DNA from: Streptomyces parvulus
GTDB taxonomy: Bacteria; Actinomycetota; Actinomycetes; Streptomycetales; Streptomycetaceae
Assembly: GCF_014648855.1 (NCBI RefSeq)
Contig: NZ_BMRX01000010.1
Location: 361,120 to 425,119 of the forward strand
Length of the DNA stretch: 64,000 nucleotides
Direction of reading: 5' to 3'
The notes below the pieces were generated by a model. That model saw only the letters and a list, made by a program, of their open reading frames with translations, searched no databases and was not told the DNA's origin. Positions 23,398 through 32,086 of the stretch are shown piece after piece; positions within the stretch are counted from its first letter, which is position 1; every line of letters begins with the position of its first letter. A program made the position numbers and the translations under genes.

Positions 23398-24414
23398 GTG
23401 CGTACCGAACGGAAGCTCACCCGTCTGGACCGGGTGTTCGCGAGACTGGACCGGGAGCCGGAACGACCGGCGCTCCTGGACGTGCCGGAGATGAGCCGGC
23501 ACAGGATCGCGCTGTTCGCCGGAACCCTCGCGTTCTACCTCGCGATCGTGTGGGCCGTGCTGATCAGCTCGTGGCTGGTCCGGCTCGACTGGCAGGTCAT
23601 GTTCTTCCGGCCCTACCAGCAGTGGCCGGAGATCCACGCCTTCGTCGACTACTACGTGGTGCTGGGCCAGCGCGGCCCCACCGCCGTGATGGTCGCGGCC
23701 TGGCTGGGCTGGCGCTCCTGGCGTCAGCACACCCTGCGCCCGCTGATCGCCCTCGGCGTCTCCCTGCTCCTGCTGAACGTCACCGTCGGTGCCGCCAAGT
23801 ACGGCATGGGCCGGCTCGGGCCGCACTACGCGACCACGATCGGCTCCAACGAGATGTGGCTCGGCGGCGATATATTTCCGAGCGGTCACACCGCGAACGC
23901 CGTCGTGACCTGGGGCATCCTGGCCTACCTGGCCTCGACGCCGCGGGCACGACGCTGGCTGTCGGCGCTGATGGCGGTCACTTCGCTCGGGGTCGGCATG
24001 TCCACCGTCTACCTCGGCACGCACTGGCTGAGCGACGTGCTCCTCGGCTGGGCCGCCGGGCTGCTGATCCTGCTGGCGCTGCCCTGGTTCGAACCCCTGA
24101 TCACCCGTGCCGAGTCCTGGATCCTCGGCCTGCGCGACCGCTGGTACGCCCGGCTCCGCCGCGCGGGCGCCGCGACGCGTCCGGTCGGCCCGCCCGTGGC
24201 GGTCGGCCCGTCCGGCTCCGCCCGGGAGGACGCGCCGCCCCGCGAACCGGCGGCGCCGCACCGCACCCGCTCCCCCGCCTACCTGGCGCCGGGTCCGCAC
24301 ACGGCCCGCTCGGACCGCACGCCGGTGACCCCCGCGGGCAGCCGGCGCCCGCCGCACGCGGACCGCCACCCGCGCAACACCGCGCCGGCGGCACGCCCCC
24401 TGTCGGGCGGCTGA
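23398..24414 (+). CDS. PAP2-superfamily membrane phosphatase
   Basis: A 338-residue protein with the three PAP2 motifs: KYGMGRLGP (motif 1, KX6RP-like), DIFPSGHTAN (motif 2, PSGH with catalytic His) and YLGTHWLSDVLLGW (motif 3, with the nucleophilic His). Six transmembrane helices span about residues 45-250, and the Pro/Arg-rich C-terminal 90 residues are probably disordered. It should dephosphorylate lipid substrates such as phosphatidate or undecaprenyl pyrophosphate at the outer membrane face. GTG 23398 is chosen: TAACGT lies 7 bp upstream, suggesting a leaderless transcript. It follows the mannosyltransferase in the same direction, with a 238-bp AT-rich spacer. Confidence 0.82.
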   Translation: MRTERKLTRLDRVFARLDREPERPALLDVPEMSRHRIALFAGTLAFYLAIVWAVLISSWLVRLDWQVMFFRPYQQWPEIHAFVDYYVVLGQRGPTAVMVAAWLGWRSWRQHTLRPLIALGVSLLLLNVTVGAAKYGMGRLGPHYATTIGSNEMWLGGDIFPSGHTANAVVTWGILAYLASTPRARRWLSALMAVTSLGVGMSTVYLGTHWLSDVLLGWAAGLLILLALPWFEPLITRAESWILGLRDRWYARLRRAGAATRPVGPPVAVGPSGSAREDAPPREPAAPHRTRSPAYLAPGPHTARSDRTPVTPAGSRRPPHADRHPRNTAPAARPLSGG

Positions 24415-24422
24415 GCGGCCCC

Positions 24423-24638
24423 TCAGCCCTTCCAGGCCCGGGACACGCGGCCGTCCTTCACCTCGAAGTTGAGGCGGCCCACGCGGTACTCCATGGTGAT
24501 GACGGTGCCGGGCGCCAGGGACCGCACCGTCGACCAGCCACGCTCACTCGCCAGCCGCTCGGCCTCGTCGGAGGCGAGGCCGACGTAGGCGTCCGGGCTG
24601 TCCTGGGGTTCGTCCGGGGGTGTCGGAATCGGTGCCAT
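24423..24638 (-). CDS. small I78-family peptidase-inhibitor-like protein
   Basis: A 71-residue protein with the I78 inhibitor layout: ASDEAERLASERGWSTVRSLAPG, then TVITMEYRVGRLNFEVKDGRVSRAWKG, where the VR-loop, the MEYR strand and the RLN strand match the family. I78 proteins are small beta proteins that inhibit serine proteases or act as unknown binding proteins. No signal peptide is present, so the target would be intracellular. The gene is convergent with the PAP2 gene with only 8 bases between stops. Confidence 0.65.
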   Translation of the reverse strand: MAPIPTPPDEPQDSPDAYVGLASDEAERLASERGWSTVRSLAPGTVITMEYRVGRLNFEVKDGRVSRAWKG

Positions 24639-24995
24639 GCGGCCACGCTATGCCCTGCCCCGGGGCCGGGGAAGCCCGCGCCGGTAACACAGGGCACCGA
24701 TGCACCTACGGTCACACTTCTGTCACAGAGTCGCGGGACGCGTTTTGCTGGAAGTCCGTCACACGAACGGACGGTTTTGTACGTCTTTCGCGGACGCGCG
24801 AGGTGAATTACCGCGTGTCGCCGCGCGGGCTCGAATAGATGGCGGCGAATGGCCCGCATTGCACCCCAGGACGGGTCGCATTCCACACTCGAACACCCCC
24901 GAACGGACTTGCGGACGACTTCGGAACCGCTTACGCGAACCGAACGCGGAGCACAGGAAACCCACTCCTCGCTCACAAGTTCTCCCCATGCCGGG
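24639..24995. other. intergenic region upstream of I78-like gene
   Basis: In this 357-base gap between two minus-strand genes I see GTCCGT-N7-ACGGAC followed by TTTTG near 24755-24785 (a weak terminator-like structure on the plus strand), and several TGTCACA/TCACAC repeats near 24712-24768. No convincing open frame is present; a plus-strand frame at 24849 lacks a ribosome binding site. Confidence 0.35.
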
Positions 24996-25805
24996 TCAGG
25001 ACTCCCGCGGCACGACGGCGAGCGAGAGGTCGTTGTCCCCCGTGTAGTACGGCCCGGCCTCGACGGGACCGTCCGCGGTGACCACCCGGGCGCGGGGCCA
25101 GGTGAGGACGGGGCGCTTGTCGGCGACGTCGTCCAGCAGCCGCGCCAGGCGCACGACCGGTCCGGACGCGCCGGCGGGCCGCAGCCACAGGCTCCAGTCG
25201 CCCGGCGCCAGGCCGTCGTAGGGCACGGTGAAGGCGAAGTCGGCGCGCTCGGTCACGAGGTCCAGCCGCCGCACGCGGCCCTGATCGGCGCCGGCCCGCA
25301 GCTCGGCGTGGGCGTCCGGCGTGGGCTGGGTGCCGTAGATCCGGCCGCGCACGGTCAGGCCGCCGGGCACCGGCTCCAGCTCCGCGGTCTCCGCGTGCGG
25401 GGCGCGCAGCCAGCTGCGGACGGTGAGGTTGCCCTGACGGGTGGCGTACGGGATGCGGACGGCGACGTGACCGAGCAGCCCGCCGGGGACGCGGGCGGCG
25501 AGGGAGCGCAGATCCGTGACGCCGGGGACCAGGCGCCGGGGCTCACCGTCGGACAGGGCGGCGTAGGCGTCCCAGCGGCCCTCGGGCAGGGCGACGCTGC
25601 TGGGCAGCGCGGCGCGCAGCACGCCCTCGGCGGCCGGCGCCAGGGGCAGGCCGACCGTCTCGTCGCCGTCGGTGTCCCGGCGGCGCAGGATGAGCAGGGG
25701 TGCCCCGGTGGTCCCGCGCGCGGCGACGTCGAAGGTCAGGCCGCCCGCGGAGTCGCCGACGCAGTCGGCCCGCAGCGGAGCGGCCGGTGGGTTCGGCGGC
25801 GTCAT
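24996..25805 (-). CDS. conserved hypothetical protein, often labelled transferase
   Basis: A 269-residue protein with no signal peptide and no transmembrane segment. It is dominated by beta-strands: LTFDVAARGTTGAPLLILRRR, HVAVRIPYATRQGNLTVRSWLR, LTVRGRIYGTQ and FAFTVPYDGLAPGDWSLWLRP. The spacing looks like two or three tandem beta-sandwich repeats. I recognise it only as a conserved Streptomyces protein that databases often name transferase without evidence. It is divergent from the next gene. Function: unknown. Confidence 0.55.
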   Translation of the reverse strand: MTPPNPPAAPLRADCVGDSAGGLTFDVAARGTTGAPLLILRRRDTDGDETVGLPLAPAAEGVLRAALPSSVALPEGRWDAYAALSDGEPRRLVPGVTDLRSLAARVPGGLLGHVAVRIPYATRQGNLTVRSWLRAPHAETAELEPVPGGLTVRGRIYGTQPTPDAHAELRAGADQGRVRRLDLVTERADFAFTVPYDGLAPGDWSLWLRPAGASGPVVRLARLLDDVADKRPVLTWPRARVVTADGPVEAGPYYTGDNDLSLAVVPRES

Positions 25806-26203
25806 GCGATGCGGTTCCTCCCTGGGTCTCTCGTCGTCCGGTTAGACCCGGAACCCCGCCTTCTGGTTGTTCTGTGTCCGATTGCGATGTGGTCACGACC
25901 GGAGCACCGGCCCGCGCCCCGGCCATCCCCAGTCACCCAATTCATTCGCTGATTTCATGATTTGTCGACTTCATCGGCCGCGGGTTCCGCTGCCCTCGGA
26001 CGGTCAACCTCCTTTTCAGGCAGGCCACTTGACCGCTCCGCGGCAGCTACGGCCCCACTCCGTCGCCCGGTTCGATTCCGTTGGCCATGGGGCGTGACTC
26101 CCGCTACCGATCGCCCGTTGTCCTTGCATGAGCCGGGGACCCGCCCGGACCACGGACCAGGAGCCACCCGGTCCGGTCACGCACCGCACCGAGGGAGCCA
26201 CCC
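25806..26203. other. divergent intergenic region
   Basis: The 398 bases include GGGTCT/AGACCC inverted arms at about 25829-25855 upstream of the minus gene and, for the plus gene, TTGGCC (26081-26086) with TACCGA (26105-26110) separated by 18 bp, a plausible promoter. The end contains GAGGGAG, the ribosome binding site of the gene at 26204. No further gene is supported. Confidence 0.45.
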
Positions 26204-27004
26204 GTGCCGCGCATGCTCGACGTCAGCGACGACGTACGCGCCGAGATCGGCGACGAAGAAGCCGACCGCCTGCTCGCCGGGGAGTCCGCCCCGGGCAGCT
26301 ACGACTGCACGTCCTGTCGCACCCCGGGCGACTGCGAGCAGGAGCGCACCAGCACCGTCCTCTTCATCGGCGAGGAGACCGCGGTCCTCGCCTTCGCCCA
26401 CGCCGGCTGCCTGCCCTCGCAGGTCGTCAAGGTCACCGAGGAGCAGCTCCAGGGGGCGGTGCGGTCCATCAGCGCCGACCAGGCCTCCCGTCCGGAGCAG
26501 CAGCGGCCCGCCGCCCCCGAGCAGGCACCGGAGCAGGCGGTGCTCGGCGTCACCAGCGGCCTGGTCCTGATCGCCGGGGAGCTGCACCCGGCGCTCGTGG
26601 TGGAGCCGACCGCGCCGATCGCCCGGCCCGGCGCGGTCGGCGCCGGGGACGACTTCCTGCCGCTGCTGATCGAGCAGGGCTTCATGCCGGTCACCGAGCT
26701 GGCCGCCACCCCCTCCGTGCTGCACGGCTGGTCGGTGCTGCTCGCGATGGGCCAGCTGCACGCGGTGCTCCAGCCCGGCACCGACGGCGGCCGCCCGGTG
26801 GCCTGGTGGCAGGCGCACCAGCCCCTCCAGGTCACCGAGGGCTGGCGCACCGCGGCCAACAAGCACCAGCAGGTGCTGATGTTCGCGGCGCCCGTCGGCT
26901 CGATCGGCCGGCAGCCGCGCGAGGACCTGCTGCGGGACGCGCTGGACAAGGCGGCGGCGCGCGGACAGCTGGTCGCGGCGGCGCTGCCGCTGGCCGGTAC
27001 CTGA
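26204..27004 (+). CDS. conserved hypothetical protein with N-terminal Cys cluster
   Basis: A 266-residue protein starting at GTG 26204 after GAGGGAG. The first 60 residues carry SYDCTSCRTPGDCEQERTS with three closely spaced cysteines and a fourth in AHAGCLPSQV, so a bound metal is possible. The rest is two similar alpha/beta stretches (VLGVTSGLVLIAGELHPALVVEP and LLAMGQLHAVLQPG). No catalytic motif is recognisable, and I cannot assign a family. It is probably cytosolic. The next gene follows on the same strand after 74 bases. Confidence 0.55.
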   Translation: MPRMLDVSDDVRAEIGDEEADRLLAGESAPGSYDCTSCRTPGDCEQERTSTVLFIGEETAVLAFAHAGCLPSQVVKVTEEQLQGAVRSISADQASRPEQQRPAAPEQAPEQAVLGVTSGLVLIAGELHPALVVEPTAPIARPGAVGAGDDFLPLLIEQGFMPVTELAATPSVLHGWSVLLAMGQLHAVLQPGTDGGRPVAWWQAHQPLQVTEGWRTAANKHQQVLMFAAPVGSIGRQPREDLLRDALDKAAARGQLVAAALPLAGT

Positions 27005-27078
27005 CCGGAGTTCACACGGGTGCCGGGCGGCCTCCACCTGGGCCGCATCCCTTCCCGCGCGAGGTCGTTTGGACATAC

Positions 27079-27363
27079 GTGTACGCATACGACGCCTTCC
27101 ACCGCCCTGGCGGCCCCTCGACCACGCCGATCTACGACGCGCTCTGCGCCGAGTACGTCCGGTCCTTCCGCTCGCTGCCCGGAGATCGCAGCGGTGAGGA
27201 GGAGCTGGGGTTCACCGCCTTCCGGAGCATTCCGCGCGGCAGAGGCTCGTACAGCGCCTACAGCGCGGGCGCCCAGAGCGCCCGCGTAGGCCAGCAGTCG
27301 GTGTGGCAGCGGGTCGGGACCCACGTGCCGGCGCTGCCACCGGCCCCGCGCAGGGGCGTGTGA
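27079..27363 (+). CDS. small conserved hypothetical protein (94 aa)
   Basis: A 94-residue basic, Arg- and Ser-rich protein beginning near YAYDAFHRPGGPSTTPIYDALCAEYVRSFRSLPGDRSGEEELGF. The conserved-looking start block and the lack of shadow overlap with the next operon support a real gene. The GTG at 27079 is an estimate; the frame is open further upstream, and a GAGG lies 12 bases before it. Function unknown. A strong hairpin follows at 27385. Confidence 0.5.
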   Translation: MYAYDAFHRPGGPSTTPIYDALCAEYVRSFRSLPGDRSGEEELGFTAFRSIPRGRGSYSAYSAGAQSARVGQQSVWQRVGTHVPALPPAPRRGV

Positions 27364-27384
27364 CGGCCACCCGGCCCCCGTAGG

Positions 27385-27430
27385 ACGACGAGAGAGGGTG
27401 ACCCCGGCCGGGGTCACCCTCTCTCGTCGT
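27385..27430. terminator. strong bidirectional hairpin between small gene and der
   Basis: ACGACGAGAGAGGGTGACCCC and its perfect complement flank GGCC, giving one of the longest stems in the window, between the convergent plus-strand gene at 27363 and der. Confidence 0.85.
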
Positions 27431-27449
27431 ACGGACGCGGCCGCCGCCG

Positions 27450-28928
27450 CTACTTCTTCTTCGCGCCGCGCTTCTCGCGCACCCGCACCGAGATGTGGAT
27501 CGGCGTCCCCTCGAAACCGAACTCCTCGCGCAGCCGGCGCTCGATGAAGCGCCGGTAGCCCGCCTCGATGAAGCCGGAGGCGAAGAGCACGAACCGCGGC
27601 GGCTTGGTGCCGGCCTGGGTGCCGAAGAGGATGCGGGGCTGCTTGCCGCCGCGCACCGGGTGCGGGTGCGAGGCGACCAGCTCGCCGAGGAAGGCGTTGA
27701 GACGGCCCGTCGGGACGCGGGTCTCCCAGCCGGCCAGCGCGGTCTCGATGGCGGGGACCAGCTTCTCCATGTGGCGGCCGGTCTGCGCCGAGACATTGAC
27801 CCGGGGCGCCCACGCCACCTGGCCCAGCTCGGTCTCGATCTCCCGCTCCAGGTAGTAGCGGCGCTCCTCGTCGAGGGTGTCCCACTTGTTGTAGGCGACG
27901 ACGACCGCGCGGCCCGCCTCCACGGCCATGGTGACGATCCGCTGGTCCTGCACCGAGATCGACTCGGAGGCGTCGATGAGGATGACCGCGACCTCCGCCT
28001 TCTCGACGGCGGCGGCGGTGCGCAGCGAGGCGTAGTAGTCGGCGCCCTGCTGGAGGTGGACGCGCTTGCGGATGCCCGCCGTGTCGACGAACTTCCAGGT
28101 CACGCCGCCGAGTTCGATCAGCTCGTCGACCGGGTCGCGGGTGGTGCCGGCCAGCTCGTTGACGACGACGCGCTCCTCGCCGGCCACCTTGTTGAGCAGC
28201 GAGGACTTGCCGACGTTCGGGCGGCCGATCAGGGCGATGCGCCGCGGGCCGCCGATGCCGCCGCCGAAGGACTCGCGCGGCGCCTCCGGCAGGGCCTCCA
28301 GGACCCGGTCCAGCATGTCGCCGGTGCCGCGGCCGTGCAGCGCGGAGACCGGGTGCGGCTCGCCCAGGCCCAGCGACCACAGGTAGGACGCGTCGGCCTC
28401 GCCGCTCGGGCCGTCCACCTTGTTGGCGCACAGCACGACGGGCTTGCCGGCCTTGCGCAGCAACCGGACGACCGCCTCGTCGGTGTCGGTGGCGCCGACC
28501 TTGGCGTCCACGACGAAGACGACCGCGTCGGCGGCCTCGATGGCGTACTCGGCCTGCGCGGCGACGGAGGCGTCGATGCCGAGGACGTCCTGCTCCCAGC
28601 CGCCGGTGTCGACGACCTTGAAGCGGCGGCCGGCCCACTCGGCCTCGTAGGTGACGCGGTCGCGGGTGACGCCCGGCTTGTCCTCCACGACGGCCTCGCG
28701 GCGGCCGATGATCCGGTTCACCAGGGTCGACTTGCCGACATTGGGGCGGCCGACGACGGCGAGGACGGGCAGCGGGCCGTGCCCGGCCTCCTCGATCGCG
28801 CCCTCGACCTCCTCGACGTCGAAGCCCTCGTCGGCGGCCAGCTCCATGAACTGCGCGTACTCGGCGTCGCCGAGCGCCCCGTGGTCGTGCTCCTCGCCCG
28901 AGCCCTCGGAGTGGATGTGGTCGTTCAT
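27450..28928 (-). CDS. der: ribosome-associated GTPase Der (EngA)
   Basis: A 492-residue tandem GTPase. An acidic N-terminal extension of about 55 residues precedes the first G domain (GRPNVGKSTLVN at about 62-73) and the second (GRPNVGKSSLLNK at about 235-247), each with DTGG/DTAG (G3) and NKxD/NKWD (G4). The C-terminal KH-like domain (GLNAFL/HPVRGGKQPRILFGTQAGTKPPRFVLF) binds rRNA. Der is essential for 50S subunit maturation. It is the last gene of the aroH-tyrA-cmk-plsC-der run, 74 bases after the acyltransferase gene. The usual neighbour of cmk in many bacteria, so the order is conserved. Confidence 0.95.
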   Translation of the reverse strand: MNDHIHSEGSGEEHDHGALGDAEYAQFMELAADEGFDVEEVEGAIEEAGHGPLPVLAVVGRPNVGKSTLVNRIIGRREAVVEDKPGVTRDRVTYEAEWAGRRFKVVDTGGWEQDVLGIDASVAAQAEYAIEAADAVVFVVDAKVGATDTDEAVVRLLRKAGKPVVLCANKVDGPSGEADASYLWSLGLGEPHPVSALHGRGTGDMLDRVLEALPEAPRESFGGGIGGPRRIALIGRPNVGKSSLLNKVAGEERVVVNELAGTTRDPVDELIELGGVTWKFVDTAGIRKRVHLQQGADYYASLRTAAAVEKAEVAVILIDASESISVQDQRIVTMAVEAGRAVVVAYNKWDTLDEERRYYLEREIETELGQVAWAPRVNVSAQTGRHMEKLVPAIETALAGWETRVPTGRLNAFLGELVASHPHPVRGGKQPRILFGTQAGTKPPRFVLFASGFIEAGYRRFIERRLREEFGFEGTPIHISVRVREKRGAKKK

Positions 28929-29002
28929 GAAGTCCGTACCTCGTTCATCGTGGTGATCGGTGGAACACCCCTGTACTGGGTGATCCACTACTCAAGTGTC
29001 GC

Positions 29003-29650
29003 CTAGCGGCCGGTGAGCCGCCTGGCGTTCTCCAGGTGCGCGGTCAGCTGCTTCTGGATGCGTTCGGTCGCCTCGTCCAGCGCCTTGCGCGTACGGCGTC
29101 CGCTGCCGTCGCCCGCCTCGAAGGGGTCGCCGAAGACGACGTCCACCCGTGCCCGCAGGGGAGGCAGCGCCTTTATCAACCGTCCGGGACGGTCGGTGCT
29201 TCCCAGCACGGCGACCGGGACGATCGGGGCGCCGCTGCGGACCGCGAAGTAGGCGAGCCCGGCGCGCAGCGAGGCGAAGTCTCCGACGCCGCGCGTGCCC
29301 TCCGGGAAGATGCCCAGCACGCCGCCGTCGGCGAGGACGCCGAGGGCGCGGGCGATGGCCGTGCGGTCGGTGGAGTGGCGGTCCACCTTGAGCTGGCCGA
29401 TGCCGGTCAGGAAGCGTCCGAGCGGGCCGATGAACGCCTCCTTCTTGATCAGGAAGTGCGTCGGCCTGGGCGCCACGCCCATGACCATGGGGCCGTCGAT
29501 GTTGTGCGAGTGGTTGACGGCGTAGATCACCGGGCCGGTGGCCGGCACCCGCCAGGCGCCCAGCACGCGCGGCCGCCACAGCCCGTACATCAGGCCGACG
29601 CCGATGCGCCGCCCGACCTCGGCGCCCCGCGCCGAAGGGACCTCGGTCAC
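29003..29650 (-). CDS. lysophospholipid acyltransferase (PlsC-like)
   Basis: A 215-residue acyltransferase whose GTG overlaps the cmk stop (GTGA). It has the four PlsC motifs: NHSHNIDGPMV (motif I, HX4D: NHSHNID), LGRFLTGIGQLKVDR (II), FPEGTRG (III, EGTR) and VPVAVLGSTDRP (IV). It should acylate lysophosphatidate or a related lysolipid at the inner membrane. There is no long hydrophobic helix, so membrane attachment is peripheral. Cotranscription with cmk and der is indicated by overlap and spacing. Confidence 0.85.
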   Translation of the reverse strand: MTEVPSARGAEVGRRIGVGLMYGLWRPRVLGAWRVPATGPVIYAVNHSHNIDGPMVMGVAPRPTHFLIKKEAFIGPLGRFLTGIGQLKVDRHSTDRTAIARALGVLADGGVLGIFPEGTRGVGDFASLRAGLAYFAVRSGAPIVPVAVLGSTDRPGRLIKALPPLRARVDVVFGDPFEAGDGSGRRTRKALDEATERIQKQLTAHLENARRLTGR

Positions 29651-30342
29651 TTCGCCGCCCGCTTCTCCTCGACGAGGGTGACGACACACTCGATGACCTG
29701 GGGCAGGGTGAGGGCGGTGGTGTCCACCTCGACCGCGTCGCCGGCCTTGGCCAGCGGCGAGGTCTTGCGGCTGGAGTCGGCGGCGTCCCGCTTGATCAGG
29801 GCCTCGCGGGTGGTGTTGACGTCGGCGCCCTTCAGTTCGCCGCTGCGGCGGGCGGCGCGGGCCTCCGCCGAGGCGGTGAGGAAGATCTTGAGGTCGGCGT
29901 CCGGCAGCACCGTCGTGCCGATGTCGCGGCCCTCGACGACGATGCCGAGCGGCGCGGCGCCGGCGATGGTGCGCTGCAGCTCGGTGATCCGTGCACGGAT
30001 CTCGGGGACGGCGCTGACCGCGCTCACCTTGGAGGTGACCTCCTGGGTGCGGATCGGGCCGGCCACGTCCACGCCGTCGACGGTGATGGTGGGGGCCGAC
30101 GGGTCGGTGCCGGAGACGATCTCGGGCTTGCCGGCCGCGGCGGCGACGGCGTGCGGGTCGTCGGTGTCGATGCCGTTGCTGACCATCCACCACGTGATCG
30201 CCCGGTACTGGGCGCCGGTGTCGAGGTAGCTCAGGCCGAGCTGCGCGGCGACGGCCTTCGACGTGCTCGACTTGCCCGTGCCGGAGGGGCCGTCGATGGC
30301 GACAATCACGGCCGGGGCGGTCGGGGCGGCGCCGTTTTCCAC
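29647..30342 (-). CDS. cmk: (d)CMP kinase
   Basis: A 231-residue cytidylate kinase. IDGPSGTGKSSTSKAVA is the P-loop, GLSYLDTGAQYRAITW the substrate-binding segment, VEGRDIGTTVLPDADLKIFLTAS contains the conserved RDIG loop, and RDAADSSRKTSPLAKA forms the lid arginines. It phosphorylates CMP/dCMP to the diphosphates for nucleotide synthesis. GTG 30342 is the start, preceded by GGGG. The following acyltransferase overlaps its stop by 4 bases. Confidence 0.93.
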   Translation of the reverse strand: MENGAAPTAPAVIVAIDGPSGTGKSSTSKAVAAQLGLSYLDTGAQYRAITWWMVSNGIDTDDPHAVAAAAGKPEIVSGTDPSAPTITVDGVDVAGPIRTQEVTSKVSAVSAVPEIRARITELQRTIAGAAPLGIVVEGRDIGTTVLPDADLKIFLTASAEARAARRSGELKGADVNTTREALIKRDAADSSRKTSPLAKAGDAVEVDTTALTLPQVIECVVTLVEEKRAAK

Positions 30343-30378
30343 GAGGGGACACCTTCCTGGTGCGGTGCGGTGGGTGGT

Positions 30379-30404
30379 GTGCGGGACGCGAGCGCGTCCC
30401 GCAC
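30379..30404 (-). terminator. intercistronic hairpin between tyrA and cmk
   Basis: GTGCGGGACGC and GCGTCCCGCAC pair around a 4-nt loop in the 112-base spacer between tyrA and cmk. It lacks a U-tract and may be an internal partial terminator or mRNA-stabilising element separating the aromatic-acid genes from cmk-plsC-der. Confidence 0.5.
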
Positions 30405-30454
30405 AAGGTTACCGGGCCCGCGGGCGGCCCCGGACAGGCATCCGGCGCCCCCGG

Positions 30455-31540
30455 TCACTGCCGGATGGCCCAGCCCCGGTCCTTGAGGGCGGCGGTGAGG
30501 ACGGCGGCGGCCTTCGGCTCCACCATGAGCTGCACCAGACCGGCCTGCTGCCCGGTCGCGTGCTCGATGCGGACGTCCTCGATGTTGACGCCGGCCATGC
30601 CCGCGTCCGCGAAGATGCGGGCCAGCTGGCCGGGCTGGTCGTCGATGAGGACGGCCACGGTCTCGTAGGCGCGGGGGGCGGAGCCGTGCTTGCCGGGGAC
30701 GCGGACCTGTCCGGCGTTGCCGCGCCGCAGCACCGAGGCGATGCCGGTGCCGCCGTCGCGGCGCTCGCCCTCGTCGGAGGACTGGAGGCCGCGCAGGGCC
30801 CGCACCGTCTCCTCCAGGTCGGCGGCGACGTCGGTGAGCAGGTCGGCGACCGGGCCCGGGTTCGCGGAGAGGATGTCGATCCACATCCGGGGGTCGGAGG
30901 CGGCGATCCGGGTCACGTCCCGGATGCCCTGGCCGCACAGGCGTACGGCGGCCTCCTCGGCGTGCTCCAGGCGGGCGGCGACCATGCTGGAGACCAGGTG
31001 GGGCATGTGTGAGACGAGCGCCACGGCGCGGTCGTGGGCGTCCGCGTCCATCACCACCGGTACCGCGCGGCAGTGCGAGATCAGCTCCAGGGCGAGGTTC
31101 AGCACCTCGGTGTCGGTGTCCCGGGTCGGGGTCAGCACCCAGGGGCGGCCCTCGAAGAGGTCTCCGGTGGCGGCCAGCGGGCCGGACTTCTCCCGGCCGG
31201 ACATGGGGTGGGTGCCGATGTAGGCCGACAGGTCGAGGCCGCGGGCCTCCAGCTCGCGGCGGGGCCCGCCCTTGACGCTGGCCACGTCGATGTACCCGCG
31301 GGCGGCGCCCCGCTCCATGGCGTCGGCGAGGACGTCGGCCACCAGGGCGGGCGGGGCCGCGACGATCGCCAGGTCGACCGGTCCGCCGGGGGCCTCGTCG
31401 GTGCCGGCGCCGAGCGCGGTGGCCGTGCGGGCCTGCTCGGGGTCGCGGTCGGTGAGGTGGACGGTGACGCCCCGCTGGGTCAGGGCGAGGGCGGCGGAGG
31501 TGCCGATGAGGCCGGTGCCGATGACGAGTGCGGTTCTCAC
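30455..31540 (-). CDS. tyrA: prephenate dehydrogenase with ACT domain
   Basis: A 361-residue enzyme of tyrosine synthesis. Residues 1-15 show the NAD(P)-binding VIGTGLIGTSAA, then VDLAIVAAPP and the catalytic-region HPMSGREKSGP and SHMPHLVSSMVA. The C-terminal ACT domain (ETVAVLIDDQPGQLARIFADAGMAGVNIEDV) probably senses tyrosine for feedback inhibition. The GTG at 31540 overlaps the aroH stop (GTGA), coupling it to chorismate mutase, whose product prephenate is its substrate. The enzyme is cytosolic. Confidence 0.93.
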   Translation of the reverse strand: MRTALVIGTGLIGTSAALALTQRGVTVHLTDRDPEQARTATALGAGTDEAPGGPVDLAIVAAPPALVADVLADAMERGAARGYIDVASVKGGPRRELEARGLDLSAYIGTHPMSGREKSGPLAATGDLFEGRPWVLTPTRDTDTEVLNLALELISHCRAVPVVMDADAHDRAVALVSHMPHLVSSMVAARLEHAEEAAVRLCGQGIRDVTRIAASDPRMWIDILSANPGPVADLLTDVAADLEETVRALRGLQSSDEGERRDGGTGIASVLRRGNAGQVRVPGKHGSAPRAYETVAVLIDDQPGQLARIFADAGMAGVNIEDVRIEHATGQQAGLVQLMVEPKAAAVLTAALKDRGWAIRQ

Positions 31541-31899
31541 TGGGCGATGTCCTTGCGCAGGGCCGCGGCGGCGCCGAGGTAGACGTGGGTGATCTCGGCG
31601 CGGGGCCGGTCGGACTCGATGTGGGCGAGGACCCGGACGACGCGGGGCATGGCGCCCTCGACGTCCAGTTCCTGGGCGCAGATCAGCGGCACGTCGGTGA
31701 TGCCGAGGCCGCGGGCGGCGGCGGCCGGGAAGTCGCTGCGCAGATCGGGGGTGGCGGTGAACCAGAGGCTGATCAGGCTGTCGGCCGACAGGCCGTTGCG
31801 CTCCATGAGGGCGGTCAGCAGGGCAGCGACCTGCTCGTCCATGTGCCCGGCGTCGTCCCGTTCCAGTTGGACGGCGCCCCGGACCGCTCGTACCGCCAC
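31537..31899 (-). CDS. aroH: chorismate mutase, AroH type
   Basis: A 120-residue monofunctional mutase of the trimeric AroH (Bacillus) fold: AVRAVRGAVQLERDDAGHMDEQVAALLTALMERNGL, SLWFTATPDLRSDFPAAAARGLG, and PLICAQELDVEGAMPRVVRVLAHIE, where Arg residues in LRSDFPA and near the end (PRVVRV) form the active site. It turns chorismate into prephenate for phenylalanine and tyrosine synthesis. GTG 31899 with AAGGAG eight bases upstream is the start; it is the first gene of the operon. Confidence 0.93.
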   Translation of the reverse strand: MAVRAVRGAVQLERDDAGHMDEQVAALLTALMERNGLSADSLISLWFTATPDLRSDFPAAAARGLGITDVPLICAQELDVEGAMPRVVRVLAHIESDRPRAEITHVYLGAAAALRKDIAQ

Positions 31900-32086
31900 G
31901 GCGTGCTCCTTGCTGACGTGCGTATCGCTTCCTGGCCCGACCAGCCTAGTCAGCCCGCCGGACGGCGGTCCCGGCCGCCCGCCTCATGAGACGGCCGGAC
32001 GGGGCCGCCCGCGCCCGCGGGGGGACCGCCGGCGGAGGAAAAATCCGGTCGGCCCGGCGGCGGCCGCCCGCGTACGCTCCTCGCCC

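Noticed and set aside
23398..24414. BGC-type membrane enzyme
   Set aside because: PAP2 and mannosyltransferase neighbours show no biosynthetic gene cluster; ordinary envelope genes.
24755..24785. Intrinsic terminator with T-run on the plus strand
   Set aside because: Stem is only 6 bp and no plus-strand gene ends nearby.
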